From contig BSYO01000020.1 in assembly GCA_033239525.1 (NCBI GenBank), positions 6,263,892 through 6,327,891 on the forward strand: a DNA stretch of 64,000 bases, given 5' to 3'. Below the pieces are notes generated by a model, which worked only from the letters and a program-made list of their open reading frames with translations, was not told the origin of the DNA and did no database searches. Position 1 is the stretch's first letter; every line of letters starts with the position of its first letter. This DNA comes from Nepenthes gracilis (taxonomy: Eukaryota > Streptophyta > Magnoliopsida > Caryophyllales > Nepenthaceae). Positions 12,010 through 23,971 of the stretch are shown here, one piece after another. Position numbers and translations under genes: made by a program.

Positions 12010-13909
12010 CTGTCCTAGAGCTGGTCCCAAAGTTACCCACAGAACTGGTCAAGTTACCCTTACTAATGTTGGAAATTGCAGCCCATAAAATAGGATGAAC
12101 CAGATCCTAAACAGGCTAAATCGGCAGCCAACCCAACCAAGATATCAAGTAATAATGTTGAACCATCAACATGTGAATTGGCTGCCAAAAGAACCCTAAA
12201 CCAGTCAACGGAATGAACCCCTAAACAACAAAGTATCCTGCTGAACTACATCAGGATGATGCTGAAATTCAGCCTCTGAACCGGTCTCGAACCATGCCAA
12301 ATTGGCTGAACAGGTAGCCAAATTAGCCCAAGTGTCATGTGATAATATTGAAGTATCAACGTGTAAAATTATGTTTAGATTGACCACTGAACTAGGTTTC
12401 CAAACAGTGATAGAATCTGCTGGAAGCATCCTTGTCGATGCTGATTTTATAACCTCTGAACCAGGTCCAAACCAGCCTCTAAATTAGCTGAACCGGTAGT
12501 TAAATAAACCACGATGATGTTGGAGTATCAATTTGAAAAATTAGATCTGAGTTAACTATCAAACCAGGCTTCAAAACCATGATTGAATCAGTTCACATAA
12601 GTAGGAATTTCTAGCTCATGAATAGAATAGTAAACCGGCTTGAGCCAACCCCAAACTGACTCAGTATCGTATATTGATGTTAAACTTTTATTCTATAGTA
12701 CGTAAGCTGAATTAGTTACTAATCCGGATAATAAATTAGCAACTAATTAGACTAAAACAAATCAAGTATGTAATATAATTTTCAGCATGCATTTGAAAAC
12801 TCAGTTTCTGCAAGGATTTGATGTTTTGTTATATTTGAATATTTATTTGCTAAGTTAAATATATTCATGAAAGTTTAATAGAAGCTCTATAAGAGTATTA
12901 AGAGGTTCAGTTATTTTTTTCAAGAGTGAAAAAAAAGTAAGAAGAAATATTAAGGTAAGTATAGAGTTTCTATAAGAAGTTTTGAAAAGAAATAAGAAAC
13001 TGGATCAAGAATCTATTTAGAGGGTAATATTGTCTGACATGCTTTAGAATATCATAATAGAAAATTAAAGAATTTTCAAGCGCCGTGAGACGGCTTTAGG
13101 CCCCATCTACAAGGATTATAGTAGTATCACCTACTTCAGGATATAAAAGGAGGTTAGGCCTTAGATTGTGTGAAATAATACAATCCACCAGCTTTGGGGT
13201 GTAAAACAAGATTAGACCTTAGATTTTGTGAAATAATACAATCCTTTCTTCGATATATCTACTCCATTAGTTTATAAGGCCTGTTAGCCCTAATTCCCCA
13301 AGAAAGAAAAATTCTAAATAAGAATCAGTATAATGATAAAGTAAAAGAAGATAAATGCATTAGGAAAAATATTTATTCTATTGCATTTCTATGTATTCCG
13401 ATTCCTATTTTTACAGGTTGTATAAATGTGCATATCATTGCATATAATGTACTTGGTTGAATATTTGTCTCACTCTCTTACTTTTTACTGCCCTTTAAAT
13501 GAACCACAGGAGTTGATGAGTAGGTGTAGAGATGGAAGCTTTAATTTTAATTACATTTTGTGATGTTTTAGAAATATGTAAATTACTATACCTAGTTTAA
13601 ATAAAGTCTGAGGATGTATATTGTAATGTTATAAACTTCAATTTTATGACATGATGTTTTGATAAACTTATAATTGCTTCCACAGCTTATGTCAAGTAAT
13701 GTATGCTTCCGCCAATTAAATGAAAATAATTTTTTTATTTTTAGTAGGTATCTTTCTTTAACAAGACTGATATCATATTCATATAGTACAATATTGGAGC
13801 CACTAATAGTATGACAATTATATTGATCCTGTTTATGATTATATTCGTGTATCACATTAGATAATGATAATAACAATTAATAATAGAAATAAGAATGTGG
13901 GACATCACA
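12010..13909 (+). repeat. Tekay-B 5' LTR, lacking its first kilobase
   Basis: The start (gagctggtcccaaagttacc) aligns to about 19583 in the 3' LTR, so roughly the first 1.05 kb are gone. It ends GACATCACA (13909). It contains about 0.75 kb (roughly 12380-13145) that the 3' LTR lacks. The leader acceptor is mutated (TTTAAATGAAC, near 13495). Confidence 0.8.
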
Positions 13910-13911
13910 GG

Positions 13912-13924
13912 TGATATCAGAGAA
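13912..13924 (+). other. Tekay-B primer binding site (initiator tRNA-Met type)
   Basis: TGATATCAGAGAA, two bases after the LTR end, is one base from the TGGTATCAGAG core. Confidence 0.8.
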
Positions 13925-14095
13925 ATCTTAAGGAGATGCCTTAGGGTGATTGATCATGATGCAGAAGCCTAGGATTAGTTTAGATTAGTTAGTTACAGTT
14001 ATGTTTTAATTATTGATCATTGGTTAAAACCTTAGATTGTACTTTATGTGAAAACATTAACCTGTCCATCAATATCTGATCAATAGGATTTGCAA

Positions 14096-15137
14096 ATGGC
14101 AAGTCAAAGGAGGAATACTCGATCTGGCACTGGTATTTAACCTAACAAAGAAGTAGAATATTTGAATTTACTTGGAAGAATGGCTGATGTAATGGAATCT
14201 CTGGCACCACAGAATGTGGCACCAGCCTCGGCCCTAGTTGCAGCACTAGCAAATCCGATGGTGTCAGCTTATGATTGATTTAATCATGAACGAGTACCTG
14301 AATTTATAGGAGAACCAGATCTAGCCAAAGTAGACATCTGAATTCAGAGACTCATAAACTTCACTATTGTCCGTTGTCCTAATGTGGACAAAGTGACCTT
14401 TGTTTCATACAAACTGGAAGGGGAAGCCGATCATTGGTGGGCCATGCAAAAGAGGGCTTTAGAGGTGCCTGAAGACAAGATCTCTTTGGAGATGTTTGAA
14501 GATGTGTTTATGGAGAAGTATTTTTCTACGAGCCTTCAGGGACAAAAAGAAGAAGAATTCATGAGGATGAGGCAAGGGAACCACTCAGTAGCGGATTATA
14601 ATGTAAAATTTACTAAATTGCCTCATTATACTCCCTATTTGGTTGATGATGGAATTAGAAAGGCTAGAAAATTTCAACAAGGGTCGAGGGACAAAACGAA
14701 GAAGCAGCTCGTGACTTTGAAGCTGCAAAGTTATGGAGATGTTAGATCTAGCACTCCTATTTGAGGAGTTAGAGAAGGAGGAGTTCTCTAAGAAGAGGAC
14801 AGCTGGTCATAGTAATCCAAGCACTGAATCCAAAGGGACCGCCAAAAAGGTTAGAGTGGTGGACAAAGGAAAGAACAGTACTGCCGTTCAAGCAACCTTG
14901 CAACTGCAAGCAGCCAAACCCCCATGCCCTCAGTGTGGGAAACAACACCCTGGGAAGCCGTGCTTCAAAGTGATAGGAGCTTGCTTTGATTGTAAACAGA
15001 TGAGTCACTTGATCAAGAATTGTCATCTTCCTAATCTAGAGATTAAGAATCCTTCTGTACAAGGCAAGGTTTTTGTGGTAACAACTCATGAGGGAGAAGC
15101 ATCACCAAACGTGGTGGAAGGTACACTCTTTTTGTGA
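14096..15137 (+). pseudogene. Tekay-B gag, broken
   Basis: The ATG at 14096 starts MASQRRNTRSGTG and meets a stop within 20 codons. After two more stops a long frame (14384-14764) covers the capsid core (YKLEGEADHWWA, KYFSTSLQGQKEEEF). A frameshift near 14740 moves to a second frame (14733-15137) carrying the basic linker and two zinc knuckles: CPQCGKQHPGKPC and CFDCKQMSHLIKNC. The latter is an intact C-x2-C-x4-H-x4-C. Related to the Tekay-A gag but clearly diverged. Confidence 0.82.
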
Positions 15138-18100
15138 TGTTTCAGCTCATGTATTATTTAACTTGGGATCTACGCATTCATTTGTCACTCCTAAATTTAT
15201 ATGCCATCTTAAATCACCTCTGAGAATTTTGAATTTATCTTTGGTTGTATTAACACCTATGGGCTCATCCATTATTATAGATATAATATATCCGGGATGT
15301 GTAGTTTGGGTAAATGAGTTACAATTGATGGTGAACTTGATTTTGTTAGAGATGGGCAATTTCGACATAATTCTAGGTATGAATTGGTTAGCAAGTTACC
15401 ATACCAGTATTGACTGCTTCCACAAACAAATTCACTTCGCTATTCCGGGATTAGAGGCATTCCACATTCAGGGAGTAAGGTGAAAAGAGTTACCTTGTAT
15501 AATATCAGCACTACGTGCTCAACATCTGATTAAAAGTGGATGTCAAATGTATTTAGCCTATGTTAGTACAAATGAAAGTCACAATGTGCTAGTGAAAGAT
15601 ATATGAGTGGTGTGCGAATTTGAAGACATCTTTCAAGAGGAATTGCCTGGCATGCTACCATATAGAGAGATTGAGTTTGAAATTAAGATTATGCCGATAT
15701 TAGGTCTCATTTCAAAGAGCCGTATAGAATGGCACCTGCAGAGCTGAAAGAGTTAAAGAAATAGCTGTAGGAACTACTGGAAAGAGGCTTTATTAGACCT
15801 ATGGTGTCTCATTGCGGCTCACCGGTATTATTTGTAAAAAATAAAGATGGAACCTTACGGTTATGTATTAATTATCGTGAGTTAAATAAAATCATGATTA
15901 AGAATAAATATCTATTTTTACGAATTGAAGATTTATTTGACCAACTGCAAGGAGTTCAGGTATTCTTCAAGATTGATCTTCATTCTGGATATCATCAATT
16001 GAAGATCAAATAGGAGGATGTCCTAAAGACTGCTTTCCGAATAAGGTATGATCATTATGAGTTTTTAGTTATACCATTCGGATTGACTAATGCTCCTGTA
16101 GCCTTATGGACCTAATGAATCGGGTATTTTGACCATATTTGAATAAATTTATGGTTATATTTATTGATGATATTTTAATCTATCATGAGACGCATCTGAG
16201 AATTGTGCTTTAGACTCTTCGGGAGAAGAAGTTGTACGTGAAATTAAAGAAATGTGGGTTTTGGCTCGAAGAGGTGACATTTTAGGTCATGTTATTACCA
16301 AAGGAGGTATTTCAGTTGATACGAAAAAGGTTGAAATGGTTACGTGTTAGAGCCGACCTACAATGGTAATTGAAGTTCAAAGTTTCTTAGGCATGGCAGG
16401 TTACTATTGCAGATTCGTAGAAAATTTCTCTAGAATTGTTATGCCTCTTACCCAGTTGACAAAGAAGGAAGCTAAGTTTGACTAGACGGAGGAATGTGAG
16501 TAGAGCTTTCAAGAACTAAAGAATCAGCTAATATCTGCTCCAATTTTGGCAATTTCGGAGGAAACGGGTGGATTCCTAGTTTATTATGATACTTCCAAGA
16601 TTTGGTTAGGTTGTGTTTTAATATAGCACGGGAAGGTCATAGCCTATGGGTCAAGGTGGTTGAATGTTCATGAGAAAAATTATCTAACTCATGACTTGGA
16701 ACTAGCAGCAGTTATGTTCGCTTTAAAAATTTAGAGACACTATTTATATGGTGATAGGTTTCTGGTATATTTAGACCACAAAAATCTGAAATACTTATTT
16801 TTACAAAAGGAGTTGTATATGAGGTAGAGGCGATGGGTCGATTTTCTAAAGGATTACGACTGGGATTCAATATCAACCACGGAAGGCCAATGTAGTAGTT
16901 AATACCTTGAGTCATCAGACATGCTTTATAGCAAGGTTGGAAATTAAGGAGATGGAGATATTCGAAAGTATAAAGTAATGTGATATTCAGAGATACGCTC
17001 AAGGCAATAGGATGATTTTATCATATTTTCAAATCTAACCAGAGATACTGAAAAAGATTAAGGATGGCCAAATGAAGGATCTCTTTCTAATAGATATTGT
17101 TGGAGATTTAACTCGGGACTCTAGGGCTGATTTTAATGTTCATGTTGATAGAGTCTTGAGATTTCAGAATAGGCTATGTGTACCAAATGATCAAGAATTA
17201 AATGAGGAAATTATGAAGGAGGCCCATCGATCTCGATACACCTTTCATCCAGGAATTAACAACATGTACCAAGACATGAGGAGGATGTTTTAATGGAGAA
17301 ATATGAAGAAAGAAATTACAAGCTATGTAGGGAGATGTCTAATTTGCCAATTGTTTAAAGCGGAGAGAAGGAAGCCACCTGGATTTTTACAACAATTGCC
17401 AATTTCAAGTTGGAATGGGAGTACATAACAATGGATTTCGTGATAGATTTGCCAAGGACATCCAAGAATCATGATGTTATTTGGGTGATTATCGACAAGC
17501 TCATGAAATCGACGCACTTCTTGGCTATCCAAACAACTTACTCATGGGATCAATTAGCTCAGATTTATACTAATAAAATTGTCAGATTACATGGTGTACC
17601 TACGTCCATTGTGTCGAACCGAGATCCATGGTTTGCTTCTAAATTTTGGGAAAGACTACAACGAGAGTTGGGAACAGAATTAAAATTTATTACTACTTAT
17701 CATTCGCAAATTGATGGACAATTAGAGCGGACTATTCAAATTTTAGAAGATATGTTAAGAGTTTCAGTCCTGAAATGAGAGGCAATTGGGATGACTATTT
17801 GGCGTTAGCTGAATTCGCCTATAACAATTGTTATTAATCAAGTATTGGGATGGCTCCATTTGAAACTCTTTATGAGAGGAAATGTTGATCTTTAATTTAT
17901 TGGGAAGAAATAGGAGATAAATGACTCTTAGGACCATACATCATTAAAGAAATGTCCAAGAAAATCAAACTGGTCCATGAAAATCTGAAGGTAGTTCAAA
18001 GCAGGCAAAAAAGCTACGCTGATCGGAGAAAGTCGGATTTATATTTTAATATTGGTGATTATATTTTTCTGAAAATATCACCTACAAAGGGAACGACTAG

Positions 18101-18480
18101 ATTCGGTATGAAAGAAAAGTTAAAGTCAAGGTTTATTGGTCCTTTGGAGATCTTAGAAAAGATCGGAGAGGTGGCTTACCGATTGGCCTTACTGCCAAAT
18201 TTGGTAGAAATACATAATATATTCCATGTATCAATGCTTCGAAAATATGTACATGACCCAACACATATCATCGATTATGGATCTTTGGTTATCAACGAGG
18301 ATCAATCATATACATAAGAACCGGTACAGATTCTGGAATGAAAAGATTAAGTACTACATACTAAGGCTATCCCTTCAGTCAAGGTTTTATAGATGAATCA
18401 CTCATACGAGGAAGTCACGTGGGAACGAGAGGATGACATTCAAAACAAATATCCTCATTTGTTTCCTTATATTATGTAAT
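15088..18480 (+). pseudogene. Tekay-B pol: protease, RT, RNase H, integrase, chromodomain, broken
   Basis: Protease (about 15130-15480) reads NLGSTHSF where DSGSTHSF is normal: the catalytic aspartate is asparagine. Reverse transcriptase (about 15600-16340) has a good block 15801-16013 ([13 protein letters not shown]) and keeps FIDD near 16160, with frameshifts around it. RNase H is at about 16500-16920. Integrase is at 17170-18300: zinc-binding part 17150-17350, core 17410-17778 with TMDF and LERTIQ intact, but SNRDPWF replaces SDRDPRF, so the second catalytic aspartate is lost. The C-terminal part (17952-18317) is open, followed by a chromodomain-like tail (EEVTWERE, about 18400-18470). Stops are spread throughout. 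Confidence 0.85.
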
Positions 18481-18509
18481 TTTTCTCAAATTTTAAGGAC
18501 GAAATTTTT

Positions 18510-18525
18510 GTAAGAGGGATAAGAT
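18510..18525 (+). other. Tekay-B polypurine tract
   Basis: GTAAGAGGGATAAGAT precedes the 3' LTR start TATAAGGATCC (family start TGTAAGG with G changed to A). Confidence 0.65.
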
Positions 18526-18761
18526 TATAAGGATCCTATTTTCATGACCATATTGATTATGGTAAAAACTCAGAAGCCAAAAGCTCATTTCGAGATGCAG
18601 CATCAGACGAATATTAAATTTATGGATCTGGTTTGCAACGGAATTAACTCGGGATGGTTTAATGACAGTTCGATTGCTAAATTGTCAACCGATTAATAAT
18701 CGAATTAAATTGGGTTGACAAGAAAACAACTAGGCAATAGTAATATCACCCGGGCAGCATT

Positions 18762-18776
18762 TATATATATATATAT
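18762..18776. repeat. (TA)n microsatellite
   Basis: A short uninterrupted TA run inside the LTR. Confidence 0.9.
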
Positions 18777-20610
18777 TACTAGATTAGTAAAATAGCAGCT
18801 CATATATTTTTACGCACGGGCAGCAGTAGAAACAAAGAGTTATCAGCAAGGGACAGCTATATACATTATGTCTTAGTAAAAACGAGGATAAATCTGGCAG
18901 CAATTCCAACAAGTTCACAACTAAACGGTAGCAATTTCAACAGTATGCTTCATCAGGAAATTAACAACCAATCACACCACACCATTGGGCAATCTCTCAA
19001 GGAACTAGATTAGCAAAATAATTCAGATGAATCAGCTAATTTAGTTGTGGTGTTGGAAGTAGCTCCCTTAAGATAGGATGATTCAGCATTTTAAGGTAGG
19101 ATGATTCAGCATCAATTTTGTTAGTTATTTAAAGGTACGTGAGGCAAAAGAAGAAAAAAACAAAGAAGAGAGAAATGAAAGGCCAAAAGAGAGAAATTAA
19201 GGGAAAAACTAAGAAAGGGAGAACCAAAGGCAGTAAAGAAAAGGAGTTAGCTGAATATTTTTGACTAGTGTACTTTTATACTTTCCTACAATTGTTGCTA
19301 ATTTTGATTATCTCTATTGAAATATTATTGTTTCAATACTTAAAACTCTCTACTGTTTTACCATATCATCATGTAGAATAGAAAATAAAATTTGGTAGAA
19401 TGTTGAGCTGGTCCCCTGAATTAACTGTAGCATCAAATGTGGATGCTGAAATTTTCAGCTGCTAAACTCAACCTTAAACCGGCCATGAATTGGCCAATTT
19501 GTTCAGCAATTGAACCAGCCTAAACATTACAAGTTGATGTTAAACTCTTTAGCTGTAGAATGGACCCTTGAACCGGTTAAGAATTGGCTTTGAACCGGTC
19601 CCAAAGTTACCCACAAAATCGGTCGAGTTATCCTTACTAATGCTGAAAATTATAGCCCATAAAAGAGGCTAAACTAGACCCCAGACGAGCTAAACCGGTA
19701 GACAACCCAGCCAAGACATCAAGTACAAATGTTGAACCATCAACATGTGAACCAACTGTCAAAGGAACCCTAAATCGATTACTAAACCGGTCAGTTAAAC
19801 AGCAAAGTATCCAGCTAAACTACATCAGGATGATACTGAATTCAATATTTGAACCGGCCCTAAACCGGACCCCAACTTGGTTGAACTAGCAACCAAATTA
19901 GCCTGAGTATCATATGATAATATTAAAGTATTAATCTATAAAATTACGTTTAGATTGGCAGCCAACCAAGCAAAAGTTAGGTCTTAGATTGTATGAAATA
20001 ACACAGTCCACCCGTCTCAGGGTGTAAAATGAGGTTAGGTTTTAAATTGTGTAGAATAATATAATCTTTTCTTCGATTTGTCCACTTCGTTAGCTGGTAA
20101 AGCCTACTAATCCTATTCTCTCAAGAAGGGAAAATTCTAAATGAGAATCAATACATTTATAAAGTAAAATAAGATAAATGCATTAGGAAAAAAGTTTATT
20201 CGATTGCATTTCTATGTATTTTGATTACTATTCCTTGTGATAACGTCATTTCAGTATAAATGTGCATACCATTGTATATAATTTATCTTACTGAGTATTT
20301 TGTTCATTTTTTTACTGTCTTACTTCACTTCAGATGAACCACAGGAATTGATACTTGATGAGCAGGAGCAAGGATGAAAACTTTAGTTTTAATTGTATTT
20401 TGTGATGTTTTAGAAATGTGTAAATTACTGTACATAATTTAAATAAAGTCTGAGGATGTACATAGTAATGTCGTAAACTTCAATTTTATGACATGATGTT
20501 TTGATAATCTTAGAATTGATTCCGCAGCTTATGGCAAGTAATGTATGCTTCCGCCATGTCAATAAAAATAAATTTTTGATTTTTAGCAGGTATCTTTTTT
20601 TAACAAGACT

Positions 20611-20668
20611 AATATCATATACTTGTAATATGATATTGGAGCCACCGATGGTATACAATTATATGGAT
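20611..20668 (+). other. Conserved LTR hairpin, Tekay-B 3' LTR copy
   Basis: AATATCATAT (20611-20620) pairs perfectly over 10 bases with ATATGATATT (20628-20637), loop of 7. GGAGCCACC follows directly and ATCCTGTGTATG follows near 20666. The 5' LTR copy at 13769-13800 has a weakened stem. Confidence 0.6.
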
Positions 20669-20750
20669 CCTGTGTATGATTATATTCATACATCACATTA
20701 AATAATGATAATAATAGCTAACAATAGAAATAAGGACGTTTGATGTCACA

Positions 20751-22067
20751 GTCCCAATAGACAGCAGTTTATAACTCCACACCACGGGAATGCCACCCGG
20801 GATGGATGGCTTGGGCGGATGAGCCCTGTCCCAATTCTCCGAATTGGAATCGGGCAGAGAGACCCACCCCACAGTATTCTTCCGGATCACATGCTAACAG
20901 CACACAGCTCAATAGATCTTTCTAAAGTCGCACCGATCTCAGTGGATGTTGTCAAAATATTTTCCAGATTTGCCCACCTCTCGGAATAGCAACCAAAGTT
21001 GACAAGATCTAGCACGGGATTATTTACCACCCCGGATAGCAAAAAGGATCCGAAAAATCACTCCTTGAATGACGCAATCACATTGTGATTTCCACGATAC
21101 TCTCGAAAAGGGAAACTGAAAAAGCACTTTTTGTGCTAACAAGATACACTCAAGTTTCGACCCCGAAAAATATAGTGGAAGCAGTATATAATAAATATCC
21201 AATACACGTAAAGGATATTTAGCACTAGATGTCAACGATGCTAACAATCATGCACAATATATATAACGATGAGCAATAATGAAAAAGACACGATTTTTTG
21301 TGATGAAGGGAAAACTCGATACCCACGGTAATCGAGAAAAATCCTTTGAGATTCAACGGCCAGAGAAGAACTGCACTATGAAAATCAACTTATAGACCGG
21401 GTGGTAACGACGCGCTAACCTCATCGACTTACTCCCGTCTTGTGATCCCTACTAAGGAACTCATTGGATTTGCCCGCGGCAACGGAACCGGACACCTTCT
21501 GGTCTTCACACCAACCTTCCCTCTCGTGCCACTTGAATTGTCAACCACGATCGGATCTCCTTCTTCAATGTACCGACATTTCCAACAAAGGTAGAAGGAT
21601 GAAAGAGTTTAAACGGTAAAGAGAAATGAAGAGAAAAACCGTTAGAATATGAGGCACAACGATGAAGAGCGTAGTAGGTTCGGTTTTCTCAAATAGAGCA
21701 AGATTAAAGAGTAAGAGGAATGCTCTTCTCTCAAGTAGAATGGCTCTAACAATATCAGAAGAGGCTCTAGACGTCTTAGGGTTTCAAAAACATAAGATAT
21801 GTATTTATAGATGGTGCAGAAAAATCATTCAAAATTTTTGCTCATTGCATCGGCGCTCGAGCGGCTAGCGAGCACACAGTGAGAGGGGCCATTCTGGATT
21901 TTGAGCTCAAGCGGGTATCGAGCGCCCGGCGAGCGGGAACATTCTGGTTTTTGGGCTTGAGCGGGATCAGGAGAGAAGCAGGCATGGTACATATGTTGAT
22001 CCGAGAATAAGCAGCCACTGGAATGTGCTGATGCAGCACTTCAATGAAGCATAACCCGACACTAACA
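20751..22067 (-). repeat. Copia-like LTR remnant, minus strand, boundaries unsure
   Basis: Read on the minus strand, a likely LTR start TGTTAGTGTCGGG lies at 22067. Palindromic CGCTCGAGCG boxes (21853-21863 and nearby) precede a TATA box (TCTATAAATAC, about 21803-21812). Around 21290-21345 the sequence resembles the Copia-1 LTR block at 24055-24115 (CGATTTTT..GTG, GGGAAAA, GCACTATG). No primer site, polypurine tract or coding domain was found, and the low-coordinate end is not defined. No gene is supported here. Confidence 0.45.
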
Positions 22068-22100
22068 AAAAAAAAGAAAGTTACATACGGTCACGGAATA

Positions 22101-23304
22101 TGCTAATTATAAAAATGACTCTAACAGAAACAATCCCGGTGGATAAGCAACCGTTTCCAAAAGCGACGCCCTTAATCATTGTGCCAGTTTAGCTTGCTCA
22201 GTTGTCACCAACCGCTGAAAGCAGTGGTGAATTGACCGCCTTTCCCACTTATAAATACCCTTTCACTATAGTAGAAAAATGGGGACTGAGAATTCAGAGA
22301 GATGGAGCCCAAAGAGGGTATAATTAGACAAGGTCATATGCCGCCTAAAAGACCACCTCCAACAGATAAGAAGAAAAGGATAAAAGGGGAGGAGGGAGAG
22401 AGCTCTAAGAGTCCAGCGGCCTAGCTCTTTCTGAGTCCAATTGAAGCAATCTCCACCACAATGACGTAGACCACGCCCAAGTTTCTTGTGAAGCATCTAG
22501 ACGCACCTCTCTAGGGCGGTCGTTAGCTTGCCACCTCTCTAGCTAGCCCCCAAGCCGACCACTGCTCCAACAAGCTCCTAGGCCTGCCACCTCTCCAAAC
22601 TAGCCATTAGCTAGCCACCTTTCTAGCCAACCCACAGGCCAGCCAACACTCTAACCGACCACCTCCTCAGAATGGCAAGCACTCTCCAATCCTACCTAGG
22701 GTTGAACAGCCTTCCGTCAAGTAGGAGGCCAGTCTTCCTTCCAGAGGCCTATCTAGGAGGTCCCCCCCATCCAGGAGCTTAATCTCGCGTCTTCAATACG
22801 CTCTTTTACTAGGTGCACCTCTAAGATGTTCCTCAATCAGACGCACTTCTAAGACGTCCCTTAACCAGACGCATCTCCAAAACGCCCCCCAATGGACACA
22901 CCTCCAAGTCGCCCCTCAGTGGGCGCAACTCTAAAATGCCCCGCAGTAGGGCGCACATTTAAGCCGCCTTTCAATCAGGCGAATATCTCAAATGCCTCTC
23001 AATTGGGTGCATGTCCAAGCCGCCCCTCAACTAGCACATCCAAACGCTCAATCCACTACTATATACATCTATACATTTATTACATTCTCAGAGTATCTTT
23101 CTATTTTTTGGAAAAGGTTTCTAATTTGAGTATCAGAGAATATACAGTGAAAATAATTTCCACCGTCCTCTAACCTTTCACTTTCAATTACGATGTGTAG
23201 GATCCAGGTTCAGAGTCTTGTCTCAGATCCGTTTCAAATCAACCCACGAGGAAGATTAAATGAATTTTTGGCCCCAACTGTAATATGAATTTAGGGACGC
23301 ATCA
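22101..23304 (+). mobile_element. Solo LTR related to the Tat elements
   Basis: The 3' end (TTTGAGTATCAGAG..., CCGTCCTCTAACC, GGGACGCATCA) matches the 3' ends of the Tat-1 and Tat-2 LTRs, which end in ACGCATCA. A TATA box TATAAATA lies at 22250. The candidate left end TGCTAATTA at 22101 gives 1204 bp, close to the Tat-1 LTR (about 1.2 kb), with possible duplications GAATA (22096-22100) and TAATA (23305-23309), one mismatch. The right end is firm and the left end is tentative. Confidence 0.6.
22812..23034 (+). repeat. 28-bp minisatellite, about 8 copies
   Basis: Degenerate units of 27-28 bases follow the plan cGCACnTCTAAGaCGCCCCTCAATcaG. Unit starts are near 22814, 22842, 22870, 22897, 22924, 22952, 22980 and 23008. 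It lies in the U3/leader part of the solo LTR. The preceding 22500-22680 shows a looser repeat of 'ctagccacctctc'. No coding meaning is supported. Confidence 0.75.
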
Positions 23305-23971
23305 TAATAATATAACCAATGAATGGTCTAAAAGAGAAAAAATTATTACATTTCTAAAAGTTATTGAAATAACATCATTCTATCGAAACTTAATTATTTT
23401 TTTTCTAAGGTTTTGTTACTAAATTTTAATGTATAGCAGGTAAATCTAATGATCACCCTAAATGATACAATATAGTAATTCAAAAAAACTACATCTCTTA
23501 TAAAGATGAGCTACTCTATCTGTAAGTCTTAGTTATTTACTTTTAAATAAATAATTATTATTTAATTATTATTTAATAATTAATTTTTCTTTAAATAGAA
23601 GCTGCCTATTTATATATGGATTGTTGAAATTGTGAAATGAAACCGTTTTATCTCTGTATGAGATCTAGTCGCCTTATACCACAATATAAACTTAGCTTTA
23701 TTTCAAGTCTTTAGGCTTGTTCTACCACCAATTATTACTAGGGAAAAGAGTTACGGCGAGCATTTTTGAACAAAACCACGGGAATACCTCCTAACCTGTA
23801 AGGCGTGGACCCTTCGCCTTGATCCCGAGGTTGTTGCATACCCCCTTTGCCTGTTCCCAAGTGTGCTTTTCCTTTTTAAATAAATTCTGATCAAATTTAA
23901 AAAAAAAACTAAAATACATGGATCTTTTAATTCATATCCAACGGCCTCGAACCCGAGTTTTCACACCACAT
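23305..23971. other. A/T-rich stretch without a recognisable gene
   Basis: Short homopolymers and TTAATTATT runs (23550-23600) are seen. A slightly GC-richer block lies at 23750-23860. No supported reading frame, RNA gene or mobile-element end was found apart from the CACAT flank of Copia-1 at 23967-23971. Confidence 0.6.

Larger units (their letters stand above)
12010..20750 (+). mobile_element. Tekay-B: second decayed chromovirus
   Basis: Same domain order as Tekay-A, with LTRs 12010-13909 (5' end truncated) and 18526-20750. Coding regions are somewhat better kept but still carry stops and lost catalytic residues. The left flank is the broken Tekay-A LTR. The right LTR ends TGTCACA at 20750, followed by GTCCC; no duplication can be checked because the left end is missing. 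Confidence 0.87.
18526..20750 (+). repeat. Tekay-B 3' LTR
   Basis: Runs from TATAAGGATCC to GATGTCACA. It has a TATTTAAA box at about 19126, a purine-rich leader (19140-19250), a leader acceptor CTTCAG/ATGAACC (20327-20340) and the best hairpin of the set (20611-20637). Relative to the 5' LTR it has lost about 0.75 kb near 19945. Confidence 0.82.
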
